Shown here: one piece after another, positions 41,060-53,410 of the stretch
Layout of the letters: every line of letters begins with the position of its first letter
Numbering within the stretch: position 1 is the first letter of the stretch
NCBI GenBank assembly: GCA_037951105.1
Contig: JBAMJV010003935.1
Span: 346,047 to 410,046, forward strand
DNA from: Echinarachnius parma
Taxonomy: Eukaryota > Echinodermata > Echinoidea > Clypeasteroida > Echinarachniidae
Direction of reading: 5' to 3'
Length of the DNA: 64,000 nt
The notes under the pieces: model-generated
What the model saw: the letters and a program-made list of their open reading frames with translations, nothing else
Told to the model about the DNA's origin: nothing
Database searches by the model: none
Position numbers and translations under genes: made by a program

Positions 41060-44000
41060 CTTCATACAAATATTACACACATAAGTATTGATTGGCATGA
41101 CTGTCAAATTTGTAAAAAAAGACACAAGTAACATATATAATATCACACTGTTTTTGTTTCATGACTAAATCGTTAACAGATCACCTATTATAATGTATGT
41201 CATGTCAATTTCATTGCTCGTGATACGAAGCCGCCAACTAAGCAGCATCAACACCATCAAGGAAAATGCTCACAGGAGAAAAAAAGAGTATGTGGTGCAG
41301 CATTATTCCATTTAATTCATCACTACCTACAAAATTTACAAATCTAGCAACTAATTTCATATAAAAAAATGTTCATGTAATGTACATATAAATTAAAGTA
41401 TAATATACAACAAAAACAAAAAATAAAGAGAGACAATTAATATGGCTTGATCACATTTTTTACCAAGGTTTATCCACTCATAAAAAATACAAATGGCCCA
41501 TGCCCTAAACTTGTTACAATCTAGTTTTTCTCTGGTGAAAATAGCTTGTCACACAAAGAAAACATGCTATTCACACATTGTACCTGTCCTTCCAATAAAT
41601 TGCGTAAAACTTACAACAAAAGAATCACTGCCATTTCACTGATCTTTTTCTTCACATCATCGCAATTTTCTTCCTCATTATCTCTGATGACAGAAATTTC
41701 CATCTCTCGCTTTCGATTGTCATTTACAAATTTGAAACATTACTCGCAACCATTTTACAGTTTACATGTCACATTTTCACCAATCCTTATGATCTATTTT
41801 TTCATTCAGTAAATCCCTAGTCCCATAGAGAATTATTTTAAAACAAAACCACAACTGACAAGGAATCGGATAAGAAATCGTTATAACGATTTAGGCCGCA
41901 AATAATTTCCACATACTGAAACGTCGCAATATTCATGAATCAAATTGATTTAGCCCAATGAAACAACAAATGTGGTGAACAAAAGTGGGTTCCTCCACAA
42001 GTTCCAGATCATTGTAGTTCACCTTTTAAAAAATGCCACTGTGGGACTGGGGCTTCACTAGAAACGTTACTGAAAAGCCATTTTACATGGCATTTTATCT
42101 TTCTAGCCTGTCTGAGAAGACAGTCTTTGATTGATCAATAGATAGATAAATAAGTTAAAGCGTGTCACTCTGTGATCATTCTCAGCTTCTTGTTAATAAT
42201 AATAGCTAAACATTTGTAATACATGATTGGTATATTGTGATTCCAATAAGACAATATTATTATTCATTATTACTTCAGTGTTTAAATTACATACAAAATT
42301 ATCTGTTCTATTTCGAGGTATATATGCATTTACATTCGTTCGAGTTTTGACACTATACAAACGAGAGAGAGGGAGTATAACACGCTTCGTCGCATTTTGC
42401 CTTCTTTGTTTTATACAACTGGAACAAAAAATAGTGGACATAAACATGATTGTTCCTTTCTCGTTCAAAACTTCCATAGTCTTTAATATTTCTAGAAACC
42501 TACAAGCATTTCCTCTCTCTCTCTCCCTCCCTCTCTCTTTCTCTCTCTCGTCTCGTCAGTTCGATCATTACCGTAGATAATTGTTAAATAATACAAAATT
42601 GCACAATCACAATGTAGACACCAACGTGGCAATACTTTGATGACGTACATGTACATGTATATAAAACACAGGAGCAAAGCAATCAGACACAAACAAATGT
42701 ATCCTCTTGCATATATGTGTAAATGATTATGTATATATATATGTCAATCTAGTCAAAACTTCAATGCACATACTGCAGGATTTATAATGCACATAATAAT
42801 AAGTTCTGCTTGAAAATAGCAGGGGGGAAAAGGAATCTTGGTCAATAGGCAGGGATTAGGGTTCCTAAAAAGGACTACCGGTAGGTAACTTGTTCAAAAA
42901 TAATATTTCATTTAATATAAGCCATCACTTTTGATTCATAAACTTTGATAAGCCATCGCTTTGGTTTGTTAAGACTGGTTCACCATTTTCACCTAATGAA
43001 ATGAAGACAAAATATCAAGTTATCATGTTCCTAATAGATTATTTTCAATGCTTGGAACGGACCTTGCAAAAATGAGGTGTTGCTATGCTGGGCAAACCTC
43101 GAGCAAGCTTTCAGATTGCCTGGAACGTCATTCCATAGGCATATATTTTGAAAATGTTTAAATCAAAATGAAGAATAAAGGATCCAAACGAGATGAATGA
43201 CTATGCTAGTACTGGTCGTTTAAATAATCAGATATGATATCAGATATATACCACTATGAACAGAGATCGAACTTTGTGGGAAGTAAAAACTAAAGAAATT
43301 TAAAAAAATTAACAGCACATTTGTTTTGGTATAAGCACCACTATTTAAATTCTTGTCCAATTGTCTGGTCTGCAGCAAATGTCATACGTAATGCGACCTG
43401 TTCAGTGACTTGTGCATTATACTAAAACAATTTACAGTTTGTGGGATTACCTCATGGGCATTCCACATACTATTACTACATTGATTGGTGCAGCATCTAT
43501 CTGATGAATAGGCAGCAGATTGTCTCAACTCAAGCTGGCGCTCTTTAACACATCATAACGCTACCATTTAAAAGCCAAAATGGAAAGCAGAGATAACTTG
43601 CAGCCGATTCCAGAACGTTCATGGTTGTATCTGCTGGATCAAACTTTAAACCATTCAGCCCATCTTAGAATTGGAGTCCTTAAACATTTGACATGTTTAT
43701 CAAGAAAAGGGCCTATATTCATGAAACCCTGCTTGCTTTATAGTTACATGCCAAGTCTATTTCAGAGATTGGCGCCAAGTTGGTTCTTTAAATACAAACT
43801 AGGATTAGCTTCAGTAGGTAACAGACCTAAATCAGCTTACCCAAGTTGGCAATTAAGAAATCTACTTAATGCTTACTTTAATATGTCTATCTTGTAAAAC
43901 AGGTTTGGCATAGACCTAGCTAGCAAGCTTTCATGAATACATGTCCAGATATTTTCGGCTCTTGCAGCATTGTTGTATAGTAGGCTCTCAAAACACTGTA

Positions 44001-44877
44001 CATGTATATAGCACACCTCTTTGATAAACCTTTCATAAACAAGATATCTTGGAAGGGGACCTATGAAAATTGTCCATTATATAACAAAAATCACAACATC
44101 CTCACAAGGGTAATAAGTAAAATCTATCACACACCAATAAATATCTTAAGAGTTTTGACCCAATAGAGTACCGAAGTGTGACATCAAAGCCATCAATTGC
44201 TTTGGGTAGTGGTTCTAGACAATGTCAGGCAAGCCTTAAATGTTGTGACCAAGCAGTTGCCATGAAGGCAATAATCTAGCTCCAACCTCTAACTCACAAA
44301 CAAGACCCCAATGCAAAGGGCAAGTTGTTTCGAACCATTAACGTATTATGTAACAACCAAAGAAAGTGATGTCACAACTTCAGGGCTTTATGAGGACAGT
44401 GACCAAGATATCTTGAGCTATGTTTTACAACAAAAACTTGTCCTCAATATCAGGTTCTGAAAAAACAACCTGTCAGGTACCAATTTATGCTCAAATTTGG
44501 TAAATGTAGGCTACTTTTAGATTGATGGCTAAATAAAAGACAGGAGAAGAAGATGATTGGGGAAATTGCTACAACAGCACATAAAAACTTTGGTTCTTCT
44601 GGAACTTAGCATTAGGAGTTGGGAGACAAATTAACACGTAACAACAGTTCAGGCACTACTGTAACTACCACCTAAATTGGCAACAAAATATTAATATCTC
44701 TCTCTCTCTCTCTCTCGCTCTCTCACTCGCACTCTCTCGCTTGCTAATCGATAATCGCTAGCTCTCTTGTCGTTGGCTGTTGCTGTCGTAAGGCTTGGAA
44801 ATGGATTTGACTGGACGAGATGTTTGGCGTAAATCGGATATCCGAGTGAATGTCGCCCTCTAGGGGGGTCTCCGACA

Positions 44878-44932
44878 TCATTCCCAGGGTTGGGGTGATG
44901 GCGGTAGTTCCGATGCACTCGCTACTGACGAA
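44878..44932 (-). CDS. NLK: NLK last exon with stop
   Basis: Acceptor TTTCCTACAG; completes a split Ser codon and encodes SSVASASELPPSPQPWE and TGA (44878-44880). Human ends STVAQPSEMPPSPLVWE. The short exon is followed by a (CT)n run in the 3' UTR at about 44696-44720. Confidence 0.93.
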
Positions 44933-46196
44933 CTGTAGGAAAGGAATAGAGAAAAAAGAAAAGAGAAAGGGAAAAAGGCTTGTTAGCTTTGCAGAAAATA
45001 AATTCATAATGGCAGTTATAGCATGTTCATATGATACGTGTACCAACATTAAACATTCAAAAGACATCTGGACAAGAGAAAAATGATTAACAAATAACAA
45101 TTTAAAAGAGTCATTTGTTGATACCTTGTACATTCATGGGTGATGTATTCAAAAGCTTTAATAACTCAAACATGACAATTTCAACAGTTTTTAAAATGCC
45201 GGTTTGAATTAATTTACTTCACACTGCATAAAGAGCAATCCGTTATGGACTACTAGTAATTAAATATTTGCAAATAGTAGATATCTTCAAATGTTTCTAA
45301 TTCTTTTTGCAATTTCTTTTTCCCATTCATAGTCATTTATAATATTCAAGGTATTTATTAAACAATCATCTTGAATTAATTGATCTTATTTCAGTTTATT
45401 GATCATTAAGAAGATTTGTTTGATATTGTTTGGTTGAACGCCGTACTTGTTGTTGTTGTTGTTATTGTTGTTGTTGTTGTATTACCGAACTACAAAGTGA
45501 AGACATTTGTTTCGTAAAAACAGCTTTTATGATTTATAGTTTGTCATGTCATACTGCAAGAAATTAATTTAGTCTTCTCAATTTGGATAAATATCTGGCA
45601 CTTTCATTTTTCAATTGTGTCTGATCTTTTTCTAATTCAAAGGATCACGACTTATTTCAACCCAAATCAGTATTGCAACATTTTTGAAGCGAGGCTTGTC
45701 TGTACCGTGTGAGTAAAGTGCATGTACATGTACATGTGTTGTGTATATATTATCTAAAGAGCTTGAATACATTTGACCATAAACATATTGAATCTGGTGA
45801 ATAACCTGTTTCTAAACTCTTTGTGATCTGCAATGAACATGCTTCATGGAGAAAAGAAACACAAATAAACAACTATATCAAAATTACAATTGTGTTAGTA
45901 ATTTTATCATGCACTGACAGAGATGAATTTTTCAAAGTTTACAGTTTACAAATTCTACATGGCAATGATTCTTAATAATGGTAACAAGAAAGCTCATTTG
46001 AATTGTTACGATGGGAAATTTGGGCTAAAAAAACATTTTATCACTGTGCCATGTTGCTTTTATATTTGTTTGAAAGATCATTTGAATTGCAAAAGAAATG
46101 TAGATAATGACATAGCTTATCAGAAGATATTGGATCAACTTTTGGAAGAGATCCTTCTTTTAAAATTGTAAATGTCTTATGGTTTGTCATGTAGGC

Positions 46197-46374
46197 AATA
46201 GACCGCTTCTGTAATGTATGCAAATAATATGCGTATGACGTCAGTCGGCAAGCTTAACAAAAGTAACCATGTCCGGCAAGCTAGCTTGCCGGACATGGTT
46301 ACTTTTGTTAAGCTTGACGACGGGGAGGCTGACGTCATGCACATATTATTTGCATACATTACAGAAGCGGTCAA
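46197..46374. mobile_element. Palindromic MITE, copy 1
   Basis: AATAGACCGCTTCTGTAATG then TATGCAAATAATATGCGTAT, GACGTCAG, a centre GGCAAGCTAGCTTGCC, and the inverted arm back to ACAGAAGCGGTC. The whole unit folds on itself. A second copy lies 123 bp to the right. Confidence 0.85.
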
Positions 46375-46497
46375 TTGTCATATGTCATTTGTAAGTCAGG
46401 AGTATATTATAATAGTTTGGTGTAATTGTCATTAATCATGTGTTATATTCAGATGTGAGATGTAAGGTATGTTGATGTACATGTATTGTGTTACACC

Positions 46498-46680
46498 AAT
46501 AGACCGCTTCTGTAATGTATGCAAATAATATGCGTATGACGTAAGCTTAACAATAGTAACTAGGTCCTGCAAGCTAAGTTTGCCGGAGCTTGCCGGACCT
46601 AGTTACTATTGTTAAGCTTGCCAACGGGGAGTCTGACGTCATACGCATATTATTTGCATACATTACAGAAGCGGTCTATT
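46498..46680. mobile_element. Palindromic MITE, copy 2
   Basis: The ends are AATAGACCGCTTCTGTAATG and CATTACAGAAGCGGTCTATT. The centre differs from copy 1 (TAACTAGGTCCTGCAAGCTA / GCCGGACCTAGTTA). The two copies differ mainly in the core and agree in the arms. Confidence 0.85.
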
Positions 46681-48494
46681 CCATGTTTGATCAGTAGAAT
46701 GTGTTTATGAATTTGAGAACTGTGCAATGAATTACACTTGATTAACAATTGCGATTCTAAATTGATTGCATTGTGGATCTAAATTGATTGCATTGTGGAT
46801 TATGTGCAAAACAGTTGTTGATGTTGCATAATTTTCCATCACTCTAATAGGGATATCAGTAAACATCAAACTTTTAGGATCTCGTGTCAAGTGGTTCATA
46901 TGAAAGGCAATATAGCAGACATTTTGCATTTGGATGTGCGTGCATGCAGTGTTCATGGGTTGGAATGTATGAAATGATATGGATGATTTCAGAAGAATGG
47001 ATATCAAAATACAATGCAAATTTGAAAGTGGAAGTTTCATTTTAAAGTATGTATTGTGAGAAAATAAATAATCATATATGGTAAAAAACTCATATAATTC
47101 TTCAATTTTTATTTTTTCAGCGATATTTTAAACTGAAGCTTACATTTTCAAAAGTCTACCTTTAAAACTTTACTTCAAAAGTCTACCTATAGAACTTTAC
47201 TTCAAAATGTTATGCATTAAACATTCAGGGGAAATGTTTTTATTAAGAATTACGGTCAAAAAACGGCAGTGCACTCAAAGATATGCTGATTTGAAGAAAG
47301 AAAGGCAACATGGGAGAATTCGTGGTGAATATAAAAGGAAGACAATGTTCAAATATGAACTATAAATAGTATATATATTTCAATCATGCAAATCAATTAA
47401 TAGCCAACAAAAAAGGAAAACAAAACTAAATAATATAAAACAGAACAATAACTGAACACAAATAGAAAAAAAGGTAAACAAAAAATATAAGTGACAGAAA
47501 ATACTAAACTTTTTTTTTTTTTGGTAAACGAAAACGAAACAAAACAAAACTCTTTTTTGTACAAACCTGGAATCAGTAAATTGGCAGACTTTGTAGCAAC
47601 TTCAAAAACCTTTTTGCCAGTCCTACAAATACCGGGAAGGGGGCAACGGATACGATGTGTGTTGGGGGAGAGGGGGTTGTCAGTTTGAGAGAAGAATAAG
47701 TTTTTGTTAATGATTGCAAAAAAAAGGAGGACAACGGAAACTGAAAGATTAAAAAAAAAAAATGAACAAAACTTTTTTGTGCAAATGCATGGATTAATTA
47801 GTGTGATTTCTTTAATTCGCCCTTTAACCCTGATATAAACAGTTTGTTGTGAAATGAAATCCATCGAAAAGGCACAAAATATACTTTCATACAAGAGTAT
47901 TAGTCTTCTTACAGGCCAAATTAATTAACTCCATACATGAAAGGACAATTATAATATTATTTAGAAGTCTGGTTTTAGGCCACACACATCTAGTTAATTA
48001 CCATACAACAAAATGACACATGAAATGTACATACGATTCTACCACCAAACAGTAGTTGAAGGCAGGAAAATGACAATATGTGAGCTCCTTTTCCCCCGTT
48101 ATGTTTTTGTCCATTTAAATAAGTTGTATTAAGACGACTATTATACCAATTTACAGTTCCAAAATAAGATATTGATATAATCCAAGAACAGAAATTTGTA
48201 AGAAATAAAAAGAAAGAAAGAAATATGTATGACACAAACTAAATTCTAGGAAACAAATCATAAATCATCTACTAAGAAAGCACAATGAAATGAGTACATC
48301 AAAGGGGATACAATGAAATGAGATACACAAACATATTCAAATTTAAAGTTATAATAACATCAGATATATGTCTATATTTTATGGTGAAGAACACGCAATT
48401 GTGATATTGTTGGCATGTGAGTTGTGCTGAGAGACAGACAGTGTGTGAACAAGGAATGTGGTTGGTTGTGGACAACAGTTACTCAGGAAAATAA

Positions 48495-48663
48495 TAGTGG
48501 AACCTCTTTATATAATGATGTCCTTTAAAAAATGTCCATGAAAAATACATTGTGATATGTTTGGTAAATAATACAAGGATATAAAGAGCTGGGACCAGCA
48601 AAATTACCTTGTTAATAAAGGTTTTTGTTATATCAGAGCTCTTTAGAACGAGGTTTCACTGTG
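48495..48663. mobile_element. TACAGTGGAACCT-family MITE
   Basis: Left AGTGGAACCTCTTTATATAA and right ATCAGAGCTCTTTAGAACGA GGTTTCACT are inverted. The internal AAAGAGCTGGGACCAGCAAA and ATTACCTTGTTAATAAAGGT are shared with the array at 22724-23186. Confidence 0.7.
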
Positions 48664-49302
48664 TCACAAGACAAGTCAATTAACAAGTTTGTGCAGAACA
48701 TTCTAACAATTGGAGGAGAGACACAACTATGGTTGTCAAATTGTGTTTTGTTGTGTGCAACAGGCCCACTGGTGGGGATGGTGGTGTTGGTGGTAACAGA
48801 TATGATGATTATGATGAGGTGTGATTGAGGTCGAGGTGTTGGTAGTGACAGATATCTCTTTGTTTTTCTATAAGTATATTCCATGACTGAAAGTTTTTCT
48901 TTTCTTGCTTTCGTGTTTTTGCCTTCAGGAACATGATTTTGTGACAGTGTTCTTCCAAATGATAGATAGGCAATGTGATTAGCAATGATAACAGTGTTTA
49001 TTATGTAACTTCTAATAGTGACATCTATTTTCTATGAAGTATGATATGACGGTTACATATGATACATTTATGTATTGCTATATTGCTCCTCTTGTAATAG
49101 AATGTTTTTAAATAATCAGTACATGTATAATTAATACACAACCCAGTACACAGTAAATGAATGATTAGATGGAAACAATTTGAAGCTAATGCAATTTGCA
49201 TACTAGCCAAATGCATGATGTCATTTAACAAATACTTGTGTTCAAGATTAGTAGCACTGCAATCCACACCATTATTAACTGTTAGAAAAGGTAATTGTGC
49301 AT

Positions 49303-49795
49303 AGTACTAGTAGTAGTAGTCATAGTCGTAGTCATAGTAGCAGTAGAATTATCAGTTGCAGTTTCAGTAGCAGTAGCAGTAGCAGTAGCAGTAGTAGTAG
49401 TACTAAGAAGTAATAGTAGAAGTCGTCGTTTGTTGCGGTAGCAACAGCAGTAGAAGTAGTAGTAGCAGCAGCAGCAGCAGCAGCAGTAGCAGCATTAGAA
49501 GCAGCAGCAGCAGTAATAGTAGTGGACGTTGTTGCTGCCGCAACAGTTGTAGAAGTAGTAGTAGTATCAGCAGCAACACCAACAGCAACAGCAGCAGCAA
49601 CAGCAACAGCAGAAGTAACAGCAGCAGCAGTAGTAGCAGCAGCAGCAACAGCAGTAGTAGTAGGAGCAGCAGCAGAAGTAGTAGGAAGAAGCACTAATAG
49701 TAGTAGTCGCCATTGTTGCTGCTGCCACAACAGCAGTAGAAGAAGTAGCAGCAGCAGCAGCAGTAGTAGTATTAGTAGTAGTAGTCATTGCAGCA
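49303..49795. repeat. (AGT/AGC)n trinucleotide microsatellite
   Basis: Nearly 500 bp of AGT, AGC, ACA and AGA triplets. The long Leu-, Ala/Thr-, Cys/Tyr- or Ser-rich ORFs in it result from the triplet period and are not genes. Confidence 0.95.
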
Positions 49796-50160
49796 GTCAT
49801 AGAAGAAGTAGTGAATGTGTAGGTAGTACTATGAGAAGCAGTAGCGTGCTGGGTATTTTTAGGAGGGGGGTTTGGCGCCGAGGGTAGGAATACAAGGGGG
49901 TAACATGCAGGACTGAGGAATATATATATATACCAGAGGGCAATCTAATGTCCCTTTGTTCTGTCTTATCATGCCTGAGGAATAACTTCACTGCAGAAAT
50001 ACAGTGCAGTTCATAATATATGTTACTTTCTTTCTTTCTTTGCATGTGAAATTGCGAAGCATAATTATATCCTTCGGGTTTGTGTCAGGTTTACAATAGA
50101 TTCTGACCACCACAAACATTGAATTTTGAATTTATTTTATAAGACAAACAATTGTCTAAT

Positions 50161-50232
50161 GGGCTTTCTAGCTCAATCGGTAGAGCACTGGTCTGGCAAT
50201 CTGAAGGTCTCAGGTTCAAATCCCGGGGAAAA
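50161..50232 (+). tRNA. tRNA-like sequence (Ala GGC-type), probably SINE-derived
   Basis: Contains a canonical A box (TAGCTCAATCGGTAGAGC), a loop CTGGCAA that would give anticodon GGC, and a B box AGGTTCAAATCCC. The anticodon and T stems contain mismatches, and the acceptor stem pairs poorly, so a working tRNA is unlikely. It lies antisense within the NLK last intron. Confidence 0.45.
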
Positions 50233-50450
50233 CTCATTTTCTATGTTCATTTTAATTTTTTTTGTAAGCAATTCAAAGGGGGAAATTTCTCAGGCACGAT
50301 AGACAGAACAAAGAAAACATTCCGGAGAATTTAGCAGGCATTTGAAGAAAAAAAACATGAACCAGAATTGAAAAGAGCAACAAATCTGGGTTCATGTCTT
50401 TAATGTTTTTTTTTGGTTTTCTTCCTTCGAATTCACTTCAAAAAACTTAC

Positions 50451-50544
50451 CTCGCAAAGCTCTTGAAGGCGGCTGATTGTGGGTTGATGCATAGAGGTAC
50501 TGCGTTACCCTGGTGGCGATCGGTGATGAATTTATGTAGCGCTT
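50451..50544 (-). CDS. NLK: NLK exon (C-terminal extension)
   Basis: Acceptor CTCTACAG, residues (E)ALHKFITDRHQGNAVPLCIN and PQSAAFKSFA; donor GAG|GTAAGT, phase 2. Human has EIIHQFILEQQKGNRVPLCINPQSAAFKSFI. The NPQSAAFKSF motif is specific to NLK and removes doubt about the family. Confidence 0.96.
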
Positions 50545-51376
50545 CTGTAGAGACAAAGACAAAGAAGGAAAAACATTGATTAAAGGGACTTAGTAACATT
50601 GTCCAAATCCTCAAAATAACATTGTAATTCTAGCGGTTCCCTCATACCTTGTTGTATTCGTATTAACAATAAAATCATGGACCGGTTTCGGTTTTTCAAA
50701 TTTCCCTTTCGGTACAAAGATATGTACGATCGATGTATTCAGATAAGAAAAACTCCCCTGGAGTTTTGAAACCGTGTACAAAGTGAGTACAGTGAGTTAG
50801 TGAATATCACTTTGAATTTTCGCTCATTACTTGGCCATGCAATGTCCATTTGACTTGAAATTTTCACACAATACCCTGTGGACATATGAGATAACAACAA
50901 TATACATTGCATCAACTCTTCATCACTTTTTGCACATGTCAACAAAGTTACTAGATCCCTTTAAGATAGATGAACAACATTGCCTACACCTTTTTAGATA
51001 TATCAGTCACTCTTGTCTCGGTGAAAAATCTACTCTCCCACAGCAGAGAATGTGAAATTGGGCAGGCTAACGTTATTGTATAAAAAGAGAATAATTCAAA
51101 ATATAATCAAAATAAAAACTTATGATCTGAGGAATAACTGATTTGCGAAAATATGAATTGCTTCTGAATGATTTTAACTCTCCTGACAACATATAATACA
51201 GGCATTTAAAAGACAAATAAATTAATTAATGCAACCTTCCTTCAACGTTTTAAAGTTTGAAGCAGACTAAACACAGGTGGCTTCTTCCTCTTTTATCAAT
51301 CAATCAAGACCTACACTTGATTTGCTCTTTGCTCTTTCGTTGATAGATGGTATGGATGGAGTATCAGGTATCATAC

Positions 51377-51485
51377 CTTTGACTTGTGATACTGTGTGGA
51401 GGTCGTCTTCGTACAGACAGTCGAACCGATGAGGCGCCGCGGGCTCGAACTCGCCCGTGTATTGCCTCCCAGTCAATGTGTTGTA
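51377..51485 (-). pseudogene. In-frame partial copy of the preceding NLK exon, with donor
   Basis: A 109-nt copy of the 3' half of the exon at 51560-51758 (YNTLTGRQYTGEFEPAAPHR, then FDCLYEDDLHTVSQVK), about 95% identical, ending AAAG|GTATGA. The displacement is 183 bp (61 codons), the intervening 74 nt has no stop, and the phase at the donor is the same. If the first donor is skipped, transcripts could include a 61-residue insertion. If the first donor is used, the copy is intronic. No clear acceptor precedes it. Confidence 0.85.
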
Positions 51486-51559
51486 AAAATTGTAAAAAAG
51501 TTTAACTTGTGTCTTTGCCTTATTTGTATAGATAAGGAGAAGAGTTACTATAATCTTAC

Positions 51560-51758
51560 CTTTGACTTGTGATACTGTGTGGAGGTCGTCTTCGTACAGA
51601 CAGTCGAACCGATGAGGCGCCGCAGGCTCGAACTCGCCCGTGTATTGCCTCCCAGCCGACGTGTTGTAACAACAATTGCACATACAGGTGTGGTAGCGTA
51701 ACCGGCCCTCATCCAGGTATGGATGGGCGAGGGCGTCGATGCATGAAATTCGCTTGTC
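51560..51758 (-). CDS. NLK: NLK exon (end of kinase fold)
   Basis: Acceptor TTCTCTTAG, residues DKRISCIDALAHPYLDEGRL, then RYHTCMCNCCYNTSAGRQYT, ending HTVSQVK; donor AAAG|GTAAGA, phase 1. It matches human KRISAKDALAHPYLDEGRLRYHTCMCKCC. The open frame continues through the donor into the duplicated copy at 51377-51485. Confidence 0.96.
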
Positions 51759-52075
51759 CTAAGAGAATAAAACAATAAATAAAGTAAACCAGTTATGTAA
51801 TTTATTCAGATGTTACCAAAATTTCATACAGATAGCCCTAGAATGTAGCAATTAGTGAAACTGATTTTGCCCTCTGCAAACATAATCTTAAAATAAAAAA
51901 TAAATATATGATTTTGTTTATTTGGGACATGCAAACTATTTTGCATGTTTTCTATACTTCTTAAAATTAATAATTATAATAATGGTTATTTGATACAGCA
52001 CTATTACTAAGTATAATAGCATTTGGCTAATATATTTGTTTACACGTAATTGGAGAGAAATATAAAATGACTTAC

Positions 52076-52162
52076 AGGATTGAAGACAAGCATTCTGCTT
52101 AGTAAGTGGACAGCTTCATGTGTGGCGTGACTTGAGAGGCCATACAGAGCTGATAGGCAAGG
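52076..52162 (-). CDS. NLK: NLK exon (THEAVHLL region)
   Basis: Acceptor CCCCCACAG, residues PCLSALYGLSSHATHEAVHL and LSRMLVFNP; donor CCT|GTAAGT, phase 0. Human has LPVLYTLSSQATHEAVHLLCRMLVFDP. This is the C-lobe region that follows the MAPK-insert-like segment. Confidence 0.96.
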
Positions 52163-52653
52163 CTGTGGGGGAGAAAGGGAAAACATTTTGGTTACAAAAA
52201 TACTTTTTGTTTTAACTTTTTGTTTTAAGTCGAAACTCACAAAGGAGTAAACGTTTGGGTTTAATATACAGAATCTGAGTGAATATTCATGACTGCTACC
52301 AATCTCGGAGTACTTTAAAATAGACCTAAGGTAAATTGGAAGTATCTCTAATTGTTGACAAGATGTATAGTCTAGTTGGCTTTTTTGCTATAGTTTGTAG
52401 TGATGAATCCTCACATACTACATATGTATGTGCTGCATATCTGATTACCAAGAATATATATTGCTTATAAAATATGATTATCAATCATAAAATATAGCAT
52501 ATCAGAACATAATTTGCATACAAACAAATTTTATCACATACATAAACCCGAGCATAATTTGCTTATCCCACCACATCCAGACGGCTTATTTTGGATGGGT
52601 GCTGGTCCCCATGTGGCCGGATAACTGAGGACAGACTGTACTTGGCTGCTTAC

Positions 52654-52755
52654 CGGTTTGTGTGGCATGCGTAGTAAGTGTGCCCTGGCGCCGTCGCAGG
52701 CGTATTTCATGTCCTCCATGGACGGGCTTCCTAAGAGGTCTGTGATGAGGTTGAG
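52654..52755 (-). CDS. NLK: NLK exon (LGTPS region)
   Basis: Acceptor ATCTACAG, residues LNLITDLLGSPSMEDMKYAC and DGARAHLLRMPHKP; donor CCG|GTAAGC, phase 0. It corresponds to human LDLITDLLGTPSLEAMRTAC EGAKAHILRGPHKQ. Confidence 0.96.
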
Positions 52756-53119
52756 CTGTAGATAGAACAGACATAAGGGTAGTTAGCATCATAATCATGA
52801 TAATAGTCATTTCATTATTATTTTTGATATCATTATTATCATTATCTGTCATTATTATCTATAATGTAACAGTAATTAGCATCATAATTATGATAATAAT
52901 CATAACATTATTTTGTAATATAATTATCATTACCATTATCTTTATTATCCTTATAATTACATTAACAAAATCACCATAATAATGCCATCACCACCATCAT
53001 CTACCACCAATTTCATAATCAACCAGCCTTCATGACTGACTCTGTGACTGGGAGAACTATTAAACCAGACTTATCAGGGAAGCAAACAGACAGACAGACA
53101 GACTGACTGACAAACCAAC

Positions 53120-53329
53120 CTGTGTGATGGGACTCTGTGCCTGGAAGAGGATTCTCCGCCCTAGAAGTTCTGCGAAGATGCAGCCGACGGACCACATGTC
53201 GACGCCCGAGTCGTAGTGCTTGCTGCCGACGAGGATTTCGGGGGCGCGGTAGTACTGGGTCACGACCTCCTGGGTCATGTGTTTGCTCGTGTCCGGCTCT
53301 TCAACTCGGGCTAGCCCAAAGTCACACAC
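53120..53329 (-). CDS. NLK: NLK exon (DFG to C-lobe)
   Basis: A 70-codon exon, phase 0 both sides: acceptor TCTGTAG, residues VCDFGLARVEEPDTSKHMTQ, then EVVTQYYRAPEILVGSKHYD, ending AELLGRRILFQAQSPITQ; donor CAG|GTTGGT. It contains the metal-binding DFG, the NLK activation-loop TQE, the YYRAPE P+1 loop and the DMWSVGCI helix. Differences from human lie in the PDTSK and KHYDSG positions. A rearranged copy of its 5' part lies just upstream. Confidence 0.98.
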
Positions 53330-53410
53330 CTACAGACAAAAAAAGTGAAAAATATTTATATTAGTATCAACATATAACAGTATTTTTAATGACCTTTAAA
53401 CCCTACACCA

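Larger units (their letters stand above)
37326..44877. other. AT-rich region between ASL and NLK; part is probably the NLK 3' UTR
   Basis: No coding exon was recognised on either strand. The region has much less repeat content than its surroundings, apart from a degenerate TACAGTGGAACC-type element near 38.7 kb, a TTAA-flanked element at 40864-41059, and CT-rich microsatellites at about 42512-42550 and 44696-44720. The part next to 44878 lies directly downstream of the NLK stop on minus and should include its 3' UTR. Several TTTATT (minus AATAAA) hexamers exist, so the end cannot be fixed. Confidence 0.4.
44933..50450 (-). other. NLK: NLK last intron
   Basis: A 5.5-kb AT-rich intron. It holds two palindromic MITEs (46197-46374, 46498-46680), a TACAGTGGAACCT-family element (48495-48663), a large triplet microsatellite (49303-49795) and a tRNA-like sequence (50161-50232). 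A GTT repeat lies at about 45449-45481. No further exon was seen. Confidence 0.6.

Noticed and set aside
43580-43897. 105-residue ORF on plus
   Set aside because: Has a mixed composition but no recognised domain and no splice partner. I could not support it as a gene.
47397-47894. 165-residue Phe/Leu-rich ORF on minus
   Set aside because: AT-rich NLK intron. The composition reflects poly-A/T tracts and there is no recognisable domain.
49332-49887. Leu-, Ala/Thr- and Ser-rich ORFs of up to 132 residues
   Set aside because: Translation of a triplet microsatellite; every frame gives a homopolymer-like product.
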